Below are positions 1 to 10,614 of a DNA stretch of 64,000 bases, piece after piece (the first letter of the stretch is position 1; each line of letters opens with the position of its first letter). The notes beneath the pieces are model-generated. The model was given only the letters and a program-made list of their open reading frames with translations. It did no database searches and was not told where the DNA came from. Source of the stretch: Methylosinus sp. H3A. Its GTDB lineage: Bacteria; Pseudomonadota; Alphaproteobacteria; Rhizobiales; Beijerinckiaceae. The stretch is from the NCBI RefSeq assembly GCF_015709455.1, contig NZ_JADNQW010000005.1:2658501-2722500 (forward strand), written 5' to 3'. The translations under genes were made by a program, and so were the position numbers.

Positions 1-1017
1 CGAATCGATCGCGGCCTGGCGCTGCTCGGGCGAGATGCTCGGCGGCGGCTCGGCGGCGGGCGGCGCCGGCGGCGCGCTGCGGGCGAGACGCGCCAGCACA
101 TCGGCGGTCGGCGCGGGCGGCGGCGGCCGGCGCGGCGCCTCGAAGCGCGCTTCATTCGCGCCGGGCGTGAAAATGAGATGCGCGTCGTCGGCGCCGGCCT
201 CCGGCAGCGGCAGCAGCCTGGGGCTGACATTGCGCGCGGAGGTCTCCACCGGGCCGATGCGCACGGGCAGCGGCCGGCGCGCCATGGCCGGGCCGAGGGC
301 GACGAAATTGCCGCTCTGCAAATCGCGGAACATTTCCGCCTGCCGCCGCTCCATGCCGAGCAGATCGGCGGCGCGCGCCATGTCTATGTCGAGAAAGGTG
401 CGGCCCATGAGAAAATTGGACGCCTCCGCCGCGACATTCTTGGCGAGCTTGGCGAGCCGCTGCGTGGCGATGACGCCGGCGAGACCTCGCTTGCGGCCGC
501 GGCACATCAGATTGGTCATGGCGCCGAGCGAGGCCTTGCGCGCCTCGTCCGACACTTCGCCGGCGACGGCGGGCGCGAAGAGCTGCGCCTCGTCCACCAC
601 GACGAGCAGCGGATACCATTGGTCGCGCTCGGCGTCGAAGAGCCCGCCGAGGAAAGCGGCGGCGGCGTGCATCTGCTGCTCGGCGTCCAGCCCTTCGAGA
701 TCGAGCACCACGGAGACGCGGTGCTGGCGCGCGCGCGCGGCGATGCGTGTGAGATCGGCGATGCCGCAGCGCGCATCCACCACCACATGGCCATAGCGCT
801 CGGCGAGCGTGACGAAATCGCCCTCCGGATCGATGATCGCCTGCTGCACCCAGGGCGCGCTCTGCTCCAGCAGGCGGCGCAGCAGATGCGATTTTCCGGA
901 GCCGGAATTGCCCTGCACCAAAAGGCGGGTCGCCAGCAGCTCCTCGAGATCGAGAGTGGCGACGCCGCCGTCCGCGCGGGCGCCGAGGTCGATGGAAACC
1001 TTGGCGGGCGCCGTCAT
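1..1017 (-). CDS. HerA-like/DUF87 ATP-binding protein, 3' end outside window
   Basis: The minus strand reads open from an ATG at 1017 to the window edge (339 codons, no stop). The start is followed by a short beta-rich segment and then a P-loop, GNSGSGKSHLL, near residue 35. A Walker B-like strand LLVVVDEAQLF lies near residue 140, followed by a conserved block around CRGRKRGLAGVIATQR. This order is typical of HerA/FtsK-type P-loop ATPases of the DUF87 class, which act as hexameric DNA or protein translocases. The C-terminal part seen here is proline- and alanine-rich and probably unstructured. The specific cellular role is not evident and no nuclease partner (NurA) is visible, so only the ATPase family is claimed. 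Long open frames on the opposite strand here are GC-driven shadows. Confidence 0.85.
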   Translation of the reverse strand, partial: MTAPAKVSIDLGARADGGVATLDLEELLATRLLVQGNSGSGKSHLLRRLLEQSAPWVQQAIIDPEGDFVTLAERYGHVVVDARCGIADLTRIAARARQHRVSVVLDLEGLDAEQQMHAAAAFLGGLFDAERDQWYPLLVVVDEAQLFAPAVAGEVSDEARKASLGAMTNLMCRGRKRGLAGVIATQRLAKLAKNVAAEASNFLMGRTFLDIDMARAADLLGMERRQAEMFRDLQSGNFVALGPAMARRPLPVRIGPVETSARNVSPRLLPLPEAGADDAHLIFTPGANEARFEAPRRPPPPAPTADVLARLARSAPPAPPAAEPPPSISPEQRQAAIDS

Positions 1018-1210
1018 CGCGGCGCCCCTCCGGCCGTGAGGGAGGGAAAGATCATGACGCGGAGTCATATCGATTCGCGCCGCGCGTTCAACTGCGTCGC
1101 GCCGCCTGTGGACAACAGCGGCCGCCCGGCGCCTGCATTTTGGCCTGTCGCGCGAGGCGGCCGCGGCATATACCGAGAATATATGACCGCGCTGTCGAAG
1201 AGGAGCTGCG

Positions 1211-1660
1211 ATGCGCTGGCGTCATGCGGGATTTGCGGCCCTTTGCCTCTGTCTTACGACGGCGTCGGCGCGTGGCGAGGACGCCGATTCGCGCGTCGCC
1301 GTCGCGATGACCGCGCCGGAGAAGGCCTTCGTCCTCGGCCAGATGCGCCTCTTCGTGAAGAGCATAGAGCAGATCGTCTCGGCGCTCGCTTCGGGCGATC
1401 GAGCGACGGCCGCGCAGGCGGCGGCCGCCCGCGGCGGCGCGCGGTTTCAGGCGGAAAACGCCATGCCGCCGACGCTCGGCGCCAAATTTCCGGAGACATG
1501 GCGCAGCTTCGGCCAGCCGATGCGCAAGGGCTTCGACGAATTGGCGAAGGGCCTCGCGGACGGCGAGGGCGAGAGCCGCTCGCTCGCGCGCCTCGGCGAG
1601 CTCATGCGCAATTGCGTCGCCTGCCACGAGTCCTATCGCATCGTCGACGCGCGCGATTGA
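1211..1660 (+). CDS. Small exported c-type cytochrome (cytochrome c'-like)
   Basis: A 149-residue protein with an N-terminal signal peptide (hydrophobic residues 6-20, likely cleavage after ASA) and a single haem-attachment motif CVACH at residues 135-139, near the C-terminus. The rest is predicted mostly helical. C-terminal CxxCH placement with an all-helical body is the hallmark of class II cytochromes (cytochrome c' and c556 type), which are periplasmic and carry electrons or bind NO. The sixth-ligand methionine or open site cannot be decided by eye. It stands alone between the leftward ATPase and the convergent DJ-1 gene, so no redox partner is suggested by context. Confidence 0.75.
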   Translation: MRWRHAGFAALCLCLTTASARGEDADSRVAVAMTAPEKAFVLGQMRLFVKSIEQIVSALASGDRATAAQAAAARGGARFQAENAMPPTLGAKFPETWRSFGQPMRKGFDELAKGLADGEGESRSLARLGELMRNCVACHESYRIVDARD

Positions 1661-1672
1661 GCGCGCCGCGCG

Positions 1673-2524
1673 TCAACGCTCGCGCATCTTGGCGAAGGCG
1701 GTTTTTCCGGCTTCGCCCATGTCCTTGGTCAGACCGACGAACATGCTCTCGATCATCGTCGTGACCGCGCGCGGCGCCGTATCCGGCTCGCCGGCCGAAA
1801 AGGGCGGCTCCGGCGCATATTGCGCCAGCAATTGCACGCTTTCCGCATAAGTGCGGTCGCGAAGCTGCGCGACGAGCGCGAGAGCGAAGTCGAGCCCTGC
1901 GGTCACGCCTTCCGCCGTGATCCGATTGCGATCATGCACCACGCGTCCCGCGGTCGGCGTCGCGCCGAAGATCGGCAGCAGCGGCTTCGTCACCCAATGC
2001 GAGGTCGCGCGATAGCCGTCGAGCAGCCCCGCCGAGCCGAGCAGCAGCGAGCCCGTGCAAACGGAAGTGACATGGCTCGCCTTGCGTCCCGCCTCGCGCA
2101 GAAAAACCAGAGTCGCCTCGTCGCGCATGGCGTCGAGCGTGCCGGTCGAGCCGCCGGGCACGCAGAGAATGTCGATCGCTGTCGCATCCTCGAAGCGCGC
2201 CGAGGGCGTGAAGACGAGTCCCGTGTCGCTGCGCACGGGCTCTTTCGTCTTGGCGACGATCTCGATCTTCGCGCCCATCAGATTGGCGAGCATATATTGC
2301 GGCCCGACCATGTCGAGCGCAGTGAAGCCCGGATAAATGAGAAAGGCGATTTTCTCCTTGCCCATCCAATGCGCGGGCATGGAGGACATATCATGCGAGG
2401 GCATCGCGGCGGCCTGCGCCGCGCCCGCGGATGCGGCCGGCAGACCGCTCGCGAGCAGCGTTGCGAAAGCCGCGATTCCTTCACCGAAGCGGCGTCGATC
2501 CATACGACGGTCCATGTCGCTCAT
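1673..2524 (-). CDS. Exported DJ-1/PfpI family protein (isonitrile hydratase-like)
   Basis: 283 residues. The N-terminus carries a twin-arginine-like signal (DRRRFGEG followed by a hydrophobic stretch to about residue 35), so the protein is probably exported. From residue 57 it follows the DJ-1/PfpI fold: FLIYPGFTALDMVGP, the ILCVPGG strand and the nucleophile elbow SVCTGSLLLG with Cys156. Asp71 and Cys156 are placed like the catalytic residues of bacterial isonitrile hydratase (InhA), a member of this superfamily, but substrate assignment from motifs alone is weak. It lies 8 bp downstream of the TonB-dependent receptor on the same strand, so the two are almost certainly co-transcribed. An exported member of this normally cytoplasmic family beside a metallophore receptor is unusual. 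Confidence 0.75.
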   Translation of the reverse strand: MSDMDRRMDRRRFGEGIAAFATLLASGLPAASAGAAQAAAMPSHDMSSMPAHWMGKEKIAFLIYPGFTALDMVGPQYMLANLMGAKIEIVAKTKEPVRSDTGLVFTPSARFEDATAIDILCVPGGSTGTLDAMRDEATLVFLREAGRKASHVTSVCTGSLLLGSAGLLDGYRATSHWVTKPLLPIFGATPTAGRVVHDRNRITAEGVTAGLDFALALVAQLRDRTYAESVQLLAQYAPEPPFSAGEPDTAPRAVTTMIESMFVGLTKDMGEAGKTAFAKMRER

Positions 2525-2532
2525 CGTGGCTC

Positions 2533-4779
2533 CTACATGCGCGCGGAGACAGTGACGAAGAAGGTTCGTCCTTCGGCCTGCGCGACATTTCCCGAGAGAT
2601 AGGGATAGGCCGTGAGATAGCGCCGATCGCCGAGATTCTTGGCGTTGAGCGCGAAGGTGAAATTCTCGTGCTTATAGGCGAGCGCCGCGTCGAAGACGAC
2701 ATAGCCGCTCGTCGTCCAGGGCTGGCCGAGCTCGATCACCTGTCCCGATGAGGCGTAGAGGCCCGCGCCTAGCGACCATCCCGCGAGCGCGCCGGTGAAA
2801 GCGTAATTGCCCCACAGGCGCCCCGAATCCGCCGGCGCGAGATTGAGCGGCACATTCTGCAGCTTCGGATTCGCATTGCGCGAAATTTTCGCGTCGATAT
2901 GGGCGTAGCTCGCGAGAACAGAAAATTCCGCGGTCGGCTGCCAGACGAGATCGGCCTCGAAGCCGGAGGAATGCCACTCGCCAGCCTGCGTCTGCGTGAG
3001 GGCGCCGGGCGTGGTTGTCGGCACATTGGTGCGCTTCAGATCGAAATAGGCGAGCGTGCCGGAGAGGCCATAGAGTCCGTCGAGCTTGACGCCCGCCTCG
3101 AACTGCTCGGAGCCTTCCGGCTTTGGCGCCGCGCCGTTGGGGCCGCTGAAGAAGGTGACGGCGCGCAGGCCCTGCGAATAGCTGCCGTAAACCGACAGCC
3201 AATCGAGCAAATCATAGGTCACGCCGGCGCGCGGCAGCACTTTGGTCTCGCTCGTCGTGAAAGTCCGCGGCGGCGTGTAGGCGCCTTCGTAATTGTCGAT
3301 GTCGACCATGGCGACGCGCAAGGCCCCGAGGAAGTGCAGACGATCGAAGATCGTCGACTGCAATTGCGCCGTCGCGCCGGCGTTCTGATATTGATTGTTG
3401 CTCTGGTTGAAGACGCTATAGCCGGACTGGCCGGGCAGCGGATAGGCGTAGAGCGGAAACACCGGGACACGGAAATCCGTCGGCCGCGGAAAGCCGAATA
3501 ATCCGTAGATGCTCGAATCCGGGCCTGTGGCGTAGGCCGCCGCGAGCTGCCCGCGCTCCCATACGCGATTGAAATCGCCGCCGACGAGCAGTCGGTTTTG
3601 CGTCGGCCCGGCGTCGAATTTGGCGACGATATTGGAAGTGATCGCGAATTCCTCGATCTGCTGCCCGAGTATCGTGTTCAGCATGACGAATTGGCTCGGC
3701 CCGCCATAGGCGCCGAAGAAGGGATCGACCGAATAATTCGGCCGATTGCCGCCGAAGGGAATCTGCGATGGCTCGTACATTCGCGAAGAGGTCCAACGCG
3801 CGCTGGTGAAGGTCGAGAAAGTCTCGTCGAAGCGATGTCTGAATTGGACCGTGACGCCGGAGGACTCCGTCGTCGCATCGGGGATGCTCGCATTCGAGAG
3901 AAAGCTCGTCGGCCGCAGCGAATAGAAGGAGCGGTCGATCGTCCCCGTCGTCGGAAGGCCGGGATAATCGGGCTGATCGCGCCGCGAAATATGGCCTTGA
4001 ATGGTGAGCGAGGTGTCTTCGCTCGGGACAAATTTCAGCGTCGGGTCGATCGAATAGCTGCGGCGATGCACGACGTCTATGTTGGAATGCGTCGATTCAT
4101 ATTGCGCCGTCACGCGGAACAGCACGCTCTTGTCGGCGGTGAGCGGCTGATTGACGTCTATATAGGGGCTGACGAATCGATAGCCGCCGGCGCGCACGCC
4201 GGCTTCCGCGAAACGCTCCGTCGTCGGCATTCGCGACACGATATTGACGACGCCGCCGATGGGGCTCGCGCCGCCCTGGAACAATATGCTCGCCGGGCCT
4301 TTCAGCACCTCTATACGCTCGACATTGGCGAGCAGGTCGCGCACGCCGAGATCATAATAGTTCGGCAATCCGTCGACATAACGCTCGGCGCGCATGCCGC
4401 GCAGGCTCGGGCCTATGCCGCCCGGGAACAGCGGATCGACCGCATGCAGGCCGGAGACGTTGCGGAACGCCTCGCTCTGCGAAATGGCTTGGCTGTCGTC
4501 GATGAGCTTGCGCGGAATCACCTGTATCGAGAGAGGCAATTCGCGGATCGGCGTCGCGAGCCGCGTCGCCGTCGCGGTCTGCGCCTGATAGCCGCGCACC
4601 GGGCCAGCCGTCGTCTCGACGGTCGCGGGCCCCTGCCGCTCCGTCTCGGCGCCGCGCCGCAGGCGGTTCGCGTCGATGTCGATCGGCGGCAGCGCTTCCT
4701 GGGCGAGCGCCCCGCCGCCGAGAAAGACTATGGCCAGCGCATTCGCGCCGACGCTTCGCAGAAGATCGCGATCGAGCAT
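2533..4779 (-). CDS. TonB-dependent siderophore-type receptor
   Basis: Outer-membrane gated channel for TonB-energised uptake. The ATG at 4779 is preferred over an upstream start at 4824 because it follows a GGAGG ribosome-binding site and opens directly into a signal peptide ending GGGALA. The plug domain follows (IRELPLSIQVIPRKLIDD, then RVEVLKGPASILFQG-type sequence with GGVVNIVSRMP), then a long beta-barrel rich in aromatic/polar alternation, ending in an aromatic-containing strand FFVTVSARM. No N-terminal STN signalling domain is present, so it does not signal through FecR. The family takes up ferric siderophores and other metal chelates; the ligand cannot be read from sequence. It heads an operon with the DJ-1 gene and is divergent from a two-component system 260 bp away. 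Confidence 0.9.
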   Translation of the reverse strand: MLDRDLLRSVGANALAIVFLGGGALAQEALPPIDIDANRLRRGAETERQGPATVETTAGPVRGYQAQTATATRLATPIRELPLSIQVIPRKLIDDSQAISQSEAFRNVSGLHAVDPLFPGGIGPSLRGMRAERYVDGLPNYYDLGVRDLLANVERIEVLKGPASILFQGGASPIGGVVNIVSRMPTTERFAEAGVRAGGYRFVSPYIDVNQPLTADKSVLFRVTAQYESTHSNIDVVHRRSYSIDPTLKFVPSEDTSLTIQGHISRRDQPDYPGLPTTGTIDRSFYSLRPTSFLSNASIPDATTESSGVTVQFRHRFDETFSTFTSARWTSSRMYEPSQIPFGGNRPNYSVDPFFGAYGGPSQFVMLNTILGQQIEEFAITSNIVAKFDAGPTQNRLLVGGDFNRVWERGQLAAAYATGPDSSIYGLFGFPRPTDFRVPVFPLYAYPLPGQSGYSVFNQSNNQYQNAGATAQLQSTIFDRLHFLGALRVAMVDIDNYEGAYTPPRTFTTSETKVLPRAGVTYDLLDWLSVYGSYSQGLRAVTFFSGPNGAAPKPEGSEQFEAGVKLDGLYGLSGTLAYFDLKRTNVPTTTPGALTQTQAGEWHSSGFEADLVWQPTAEFSVLASYAHIDAKISRNANPKLQNVPLNLAPADSGRLWGNYAFTGALAGWSLGAGLYASSGQVIELGQPWTTSGYVVFDAALAYKHENFTFALNAKNLGDRRYLTAYPYLSGNVAQAEGRTFFVTVSARM

Positions 4780-5039
4780 TTGGCCTCCTTTAGCGCTCAA
4801 TTCGTCCCTATGGACACGCCGCATCCGAACCGGACGTAGGAAGCCAACCTTTCATGGAGATAACATGGAGCGGCGAGGGCGACGATTTCGGCTCCCGGCG
4901 GGCGGTTGCGTTCCGCGCGCGCTTTGTCTTATGGTCCTCGCCTTCGCATGCGGCGGAGCGACGGAACAATGTCTCGTATCATGACGCCGAGCGGCGCGCC
5001 TCCCGGGCGCTCGCCGAACGCCGGCCACGGCTCTACTCG

Positions 5040-5717
5040 ATGCGCGTTCTGCTAGTCGAGGACGAAGCGGAGATGGCGCATGCGCTCGCGCTGCGGCTCG
5101 GGCGCTCGGGTTTCATCGCCGATCATGTCGGCGCCTTGGGGGATGCGCGAGAGGCGCTCGCCTGCCATCGCTATGGGCTCGCCATTCTCGATCGTCGCTT
5201 GCCGGACGGCGACGGCCTCGAGCTTTTGCCCGAATTGCGCCGGCTGCAGCCGGACGCGCGGATTCTCATTCTGACCGCCTGCGAGGCGGTGAGCGAGCGC
5301 GTCAGCGGCCTCGACGCCGGCGCCGATGATTATCTCGCCAAGCCGGTTGATTTCGACGAATTGATGGCGCGCGTGCGCGCCTGTCTGCGCCGCGCCCCTG
5401 GAGCGGTCGCGCCGCCCGTGGTCATCGGCCGCCTCTCCTTCGATCTCGCGGCTCGCGAGGTTCGGGTCGACGGCGAGCCCGCCGTGCTGCATCGGCGCGA
5501 GCTCGCGCTGCTGGAGACGCTGGTGCGCAGCGCCGGCCGCATCGTGCTGCGTGGCCGGCTGGTCGAGGAGGTCTATGGCTTCGACGACAATGTCGACGTC
5601 AATGCGCTGAACATTCTGGTGTCGCGTTTGCGCAAGCGGTTGAGCGATCTCGGCGCCGAGGTCGAGATTCATGCGGCGCGCGGCATAGGCTATATGCTGG
5701 CGAGAGCCTCGCCATGA
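5040..5717 (+). CDS. OmpR/PhoB-family response regulator
   Basis: 225 residues from the ATG at 5040 (MRVLLVEDEAEMAHAL). The frame is open further upstream, but those 62 codons have no family similarity and the receiver domain normally starts at this methionine. The receiver shows the acidic pair EDE, the phospho-acceptor Asp in ILDRRLPDGDG, the Thr in ILTACEAV and the conserved Lys in LAKPVD. The C-terminal half is a winged-helix DNA-binding domain (LHRRELALLETLVR, then VDVNALNILVSRLRKRL). It overlaps the kinase gene by 4 bp (ATGA), a translational-coupling arrangement, and is divergent from the TonB receptor gene, which is its most likely nearby target (inference). Confidence 0.93.
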   Translation: MRVLLVEDEAEMAHALALRLGRSGFIADHVGALGDAREALACHRYGLAILDRRLPDGDGLELLPELRRLQPDARILILTACEAVSERVSGLDAGADDYLAKPVDFDELMARVRACLRRAPGAVAPPVVIGRLSFDLAAREVRVDGEPAVLHRRELALLETLVRSAGRIVLRGRLVEEVYGFDDNVDVNALNILVSRLRKRLSDLGAEVEIHAARGIGYMLARASP

Positions 5718-7168
5718 CGCGCCGGCGCTCGCTCGCGCTCCGCTTGATCGTCTATCTCGCGATCGCGCAGATGGGCGGCATGTTGCTTCTCGTGCCGATC
5801 ACCGATTTCCTGATCTCCGCCTCCGGCATGGCTCCCGGCTGGGAGGTCGCGCCCGACGATTGGGGCGAGCATCGCATCTATGGATTGGTCGCCGGCTCGG
5901 TGACGCGCGCCGAGACGGGCGAGGCGATCCTTGAGCCGAGCGCTGCGCTGGGCGCCTATCTCGAGACCAATCCTCAGGCGCGTTACGCGGCTTTCGACTG
6001 CAGCGGCGTCGTGCTGCGCGGCTCCTCGCGCGAGCTCGTCGACGCGCTCGGCGGGCTCGATCGTATTCGCGCCACGACGCTGAAATTCAAGATTCCGGGC
6101 GATCCCGATCCACGCGCGCGCGGTTTCCTGCGGCGGGCGCCGGCCGCGTCCGGCGCATGCGCCATAGCGGCTTACAGCTATCGTTTCGCCTGGGACGATC
6201 TTTTCGCGGTCGCGGCCTTGTTTCTCACGCCGCACAGCGCCGCGGTCGTCGCGCCCGCCGTGCTATGCGCTCTCGCCATCGCATGGATCGTCGTTCGCCG
6301 CGGTCTCGCGCCGCTGCGATCCGCCGCGGCCGATGTGGCGGCGATCGATGTGAACACGCTGCACAGGCGCATAGACGTCGAGGAAGCGCCGAAAGAGATC
6401 GCGCCCTTCGTCGAAGCGGTCAATGACGCGCTGACGCGCCTCAATGCGGGAATGGCGGCGCAGCGCCGCTTCACCGCCAATGCGGCGCATGAGCTGCGCA
6501 CGCCGATCGCAATCATGCGCGCGCATGCGGACAATCCTGACGACGCCGTCTTTCGTCGCGATATGAAGCGCGACATTCGTCGCGTGCAGACGATCGTCGA
6601 GCAATTATTGGCGACCGCGCGATTTTCCATGCGCGACGCCTGCGCCGATGTGGACATGGATCTCGGCGAGGCTGTTCTCGCCATGGTCGCCGATTATACG
6701 CCGCTTGTGATCGAGAGCGGACGGCGTATCGAATTCGAGCCGCCGTCGGAGCCGACCATCGTCAGAGCGGACAGATGGGCGCTCGAATGCGTCGTCGCCA
6801 ATCTGCTCGACAATGCGCTGCGCGCCGAGCCGGAAGGCGGCGTCATCGAGGTCCGAGCGCTGTCGACGGCGGTGGTCGAGGTCGTCGACCACGGCGCCGG
6901 CGTTCCGCTCGCGGAACGCGACAAGATTTTCGAGCCGTTCTGGCGGCGCGACAATAAGAGCAATGGAACTGGTCTCGGCCTCGCGATCTCGAAGACGCTC
7001 GCCGAGCAGATGGGCGGATCGATCGGCGTGGATGCGACGAGCGGCGGCGGCGCGACCTTTCGAATTGGTCTGCGCAAGAGCGTCGTCGCGCCGCCGATCG
7101 CATCTTTCGGCCGGGTGGAGCCCCAGCGAGCGGAAGGCTCTGTCGGCGCGCGGCGCGGAACCGCTTGA
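5714..7168 (+). CDS. Membrane sensor histidine kinase
   Basis: 484 residues. A first membrane helix near residues 10-35, a periplasmic domain of about 130 residues, a second helix (AAVVAPAVLCALAIAWIVV), a HAMP-like linker beginning RRGLAPLRSAAADVAAI, a dimerisation/phospho-acceptor helix with AAHELRTPIAIMRAH, and a C-terminal ATPase domain with N-box NLLDNAL, G1 DHGAG and G2 GTGLGLAI. It is the cognate kinase of the overlapping regulator gene. The periplasmic sensor region shows no recognisable ligand motif. The last 30 residues, after the kinase domain, are low-complexity. Proximity to the TonB receptor suggests envelope or metal sensing, but this is inference. Confidence 0.92.
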   Translation: MTRRRSLALRLIVYLAIAQMGGMLLLVPITDFLISASGMAPGWEVAPDDWGEHRIYGLVAGSVTRAETGEAILEPSAALGAYLETNPQARYAAFDCSGVVLRGSSRELVDALGGLDRIRATTLKFKIPGDPDPRARGFLRRAPAASGACAIAAYSYRFAWDDLFAVAALFLTPHSAAVVAPAVLCALAIAWIVVRRGLAPLRSAAADVAAIDVNTLHRRIDVEEAPKEIAPFVEAVNDALTRLNAGMAAQRRFTANAAHELRTPIAIMRAHADNPDDAVFRRDMKRDIRRVQTIVEQLLATARFSMRDACADVDMDLGEAVLAMVADYTPLVIESGRRIEFEPPSEPTIVRADRWALECVVANLLDNALRAEPEGGVIEVRALSTAVVEVVDHGAGVPLAERDKIFEPFWRRDNKSNGTGLGLAISKTLAEQMGGSIGVDATSGGGATFRIGLRKSVVAPPIASFGRVEPQRAEGSVGARRGTA

Positions 7169-7196
7169 CGGCCCCTGCGTTGTTCCGTATATGTTC
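7165..7196 (+). promoter_or_regulatory. Sigma70-type promoter overlapped by a LexA (SOS) box
   Basis: A -35 TTGACG (7165-7170), a 17-bp spacer and a -10 TATATG (7188-7193) form a near-consensus promoter. Across the -10 lies GTTC-N7-GTTC (7182-7196), the direct-repeat LexA operator of Alphaproteobacteria. The downstream gene is the radical SAM protein starting at 7355. Position over the -10 fits repression by LexA. Confidence 0.7.
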
Positions 7197-7354
7197 CTTC
7201 GTTCGTCAAACGTTCCGTGCGTAAGTAAACAAGTCCCCTAGAGTTATACGCGTCGCATCGAGGCTCGCGGTCGCGAGGCGCCCCAGTGTCGCGCATGGGC
7301 GCCTCGCCGTCCGCGGGCCGAAGCGAGGCCGGCGCCGGCAAGGAGATTGTCGCC

Positions 7355-8536
7355 ATGGCGAGCTCGGCGAAACGTCTGATCGAGAAATCGGAGAAAAGCG
7401 ATCGGCGCCAGGCGGCGCAGCGCAGCCGCGAGGCGATCGGCGCGATCGTGAATTTTTCGTCCGAGGAGGTTCCGATCGTCGATCCGGCGCGGCGGCGCGG
7501 GCGCGGCGCGCTCTCCAATGAGAGCGGCCGGTTCGAGCGCGAGCGGCGCGTCGAGACCGACGACGGCTGGAACAGCCTCGAGGAGCTCGGCGAATTCCGC
7601 ACCAATGTCCATGTCGAGAAGGCGAAGACGATCGTGACGCGCAACGACTCGCCGGACATCTCCTTCGATCGCTCCGTCAATCCCTATCGCGGCTGCGAGC
7701 ATGGCTGCGTCTATTGCTATGCGCGGCCGAGCCACGCCTATATGGGTCTCTCGCCCGGCCTCGATTTCGAGACGGAGATTTTCGTCAAGGAGGGCGCGGC
7801 GCAATTGCTCGAGCGCGAATTATCGGCGCGCAATTATTCGCCCAAGACGATCGCGATCGGCGCCAATACGGATCCGTATCAACCGCTCGAGAAGCGCTAT
7901 CGCGTCACCCGCGGGCTGCTCGAGGTGGCGAGCCGCGCCGATCATCCGATCGGTATAGTGACGAAATCGTCGCTGGTCGTGCGCGACATCGACATTCTCG
8001 CGCCAATGGCGCGCAAGGGCCTCGTCAAGGTCGCGATCTCGGTGACGACGCTCGATCCGGCGCTGGCGCGGGTGATGGAGCCGCGCGCCGCCTCGCCCGA
8101 GCGGCGCCTCGCGACGATCGAGCGGCTGGCCGAGGCCGGCATTCCCGTCGCGGTTCTGGTCGCGCCGATCATTCCGGCGGTCAATGACGCGGAAATAGAG
8201 ACGATATTGACGCGCGCCCACGCCGCCGGAGCGCGGGAGGCCGGCTATGTGATGTTGCGCCTGCCGCTCGAGCTGCGCGAGTTGTTCAGCGAGTGGCTCG
8301 TCACTCATTTTCCGGCCAAGGCCCGGCATGTGCTGTCGCTCGTGCGCTCGGCCCGCGACGGCAAGCTCTATGATCCGTCCTTCGACAAGCGCATGACGGG
8401 CGAGGGGCCCTACGCTTGGATGATCGGTCGCCGTTTCGAGCTCGCGGCGACGCGGCTCGGCTTTTCCCGCACGCGCTTGCGCGCCGATCTGTTCCGGGCG
8501 CCTCGCAGTGACGCCGAGCAGCTCAACCTGTTCTGA
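7355..8536 (+). CDS. PA0069-type radical SAM protein (SplB-related)
   Basis: 393 residues from the ATG at 7355, chosen because it follows AAGGAG at a good distance; the frame also offers an ATG at 7286. The iron-sulphur signature is CEHGCVYC (CxxxCxxC) within NPYRGCEHGCVYCYARPSH. Further blocks (GANTDPYQPLE, SSLVVRDIDIL, VSVTTL-like, PIIPAVND) match the PA0069 family, which is related to spore photoproduct lyase. The reaction of this family is not established; the SplB relation and the LexA box upstream suggest a role in DNA damage (inference). The N-terminal 90 residues are basic and contain a short poly-Arg stretch that may bind nucleic acid. Confidence 0.88.
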   Translation: MASSAKRLIEKSEKSDRRQAAQRSREAIGAIVNFSSEEVPIVDPARRRGRGALSNESGRFERERRVETDDGWNSLEELGEFRTNVHVEKAKTIVTRNDSPDISFDRSVNPYRGCEHGCVYCYARPSHAYMGLSPGLDFETEIFVKEGAAQLLERELSARNYSPKTIAIGANTDPYQPLEKRYRVTRGLLEVASRADHPIGIVTKSSLVVRDIDILAPMARKGLVKVAISVTTLDPALARVMEPRAASPERRLATIERLAEAGIPVAVLVAPIIPAVNDAEIETILTRAHAAGAREAGYVMLRLPLELRELFSEWLVTHFPAKARHVLSLVRSARDGKLYDPSFDKRMTGEGPYAWMIGRRFELAATRLGFSRTRLRADLFRAPRSDAEQLNLF

Positions 8537-8614
8537 GGCGGTCGCGGAAAGATTGCCTCGATCCGGCCACTGTGTTTTTTTCAGCCGCCCTTTTTTCGAC
8601 GAAGCCGAGCGAGC

Positions 8615-9223
8615 ATGCCCCCCCATTTTCTCACCGAGACGCGCGTTCTGCGCGATTACGGCCGGCCCGTGGCCGGCGTCGACGAGGTCGGGCGCGGGCC
8701 GCTCGCCGGGCCTGTCGCGGCGGCGGCTGTGATTCTCGACCCCGACCGCCTGCCGGACGGCGTCGACGATTCGAAAGCGCTGTCCGCCAAGGCGCGGGAG
8801 CAGGCCTTCGAGCGCATCGCCGAGAGCGCGCTGGCGATCGGCGTCGCTTTCGCCAGCGTCGAGGAGATCGACGGGCTCAACATCAGGCGGGCGAGCCTGC
8901 TCGCCATGGCGCGGGCCGTCGCCGCGCTTCATCTCGCGCCGGGATTCGTTCTCGTCGACGGCCGCGACCTGCCCAAGCTCGCCTGCCCCGGCGAGGCGAT
9001 CGTAAAAGGAGACGCTCTCTCTCTTTCTATCGCCGCGGCGTCGATCGTCGCCAAAGTCGTTCGCGACCGCCAGATGCGCCGGCTCGCCGCGCTCTACCCC
9101 CATTACGGATTCGAGACCAATGCGGGCTATGGCACGCGCGAGCATCTCGCAGCCCTGCAAACCCATGGGCCGACGCCTTTCCACCGCATGAGCTTCGCCC
9201 CGCTGAAGGAGGCGCGCCGCTGA
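8615..9223 (+). CDS. rnhB: Ribonuclease HII
   Basis: 202 residues, the normal length for the family. It removes RNA from RNA-DNA hybrids, including single misincorporated ribonucleotides. Visible motifs: [14 protein letters not shown] with the catalytic Asp-Glu pair, [19 protein letters not shown] with the third acidic residue, and [22 protein letters not shown], followed by the conserved [14 protein letters not shown] and H-x-x-AL region. It starts at an ATG 78 bp after the radical SAM gene and is followed by ccrM, so rnhB-ccrM may be co-expressed in a DNA-maintenance cluster. Confidence 0.96.
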   Translation: MPPHFLTETRVLRDYGRPVAGVDEVGRGPLAGPVAAAAVILDPDRLPDGVDDSKALSAKAREQAFERIAESALAIGVAFASVEEIDGLNIRRASLLAMARAVAALHLAPGFVLVDGRDLPKLACPGEAIVKGDALSLSIAAASIVAKVVRDRQMRRLAALYPHYGFETNAGYGTREHLAALQTHGPTPFHRMSFAPLKEARR

Positions 9224-9377
9224 CTCGCGAGCGAGCCATGACGTTTCGTAAACATCTGGTGAAGTTGCGATTTCTTAACGAAGGCGTGCGGAAAAGAGAC
9301 AGTCGCGCACCGGCTCTCTAAACCCGGCTTTTACCGCGATCGGGCAATGTTCGCAGCGTTGGTTGCGTAGCCGGTGA

Positions 9378-10568
<1,191 letters not shown>

Positions 10569-10614
10569 TCGCGCCGCGACGAACCGCGGCGGAGCGCGAG
10601 CTGCGGGGTGACGG

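Noticed and set aside
178..1764. Long plus-strand open frame of 528 codons
   Set aside because: It is the antisense shadow of the HerA-like ATPase and adjacent genes; the minus strand shows a P-loop and Walker B.
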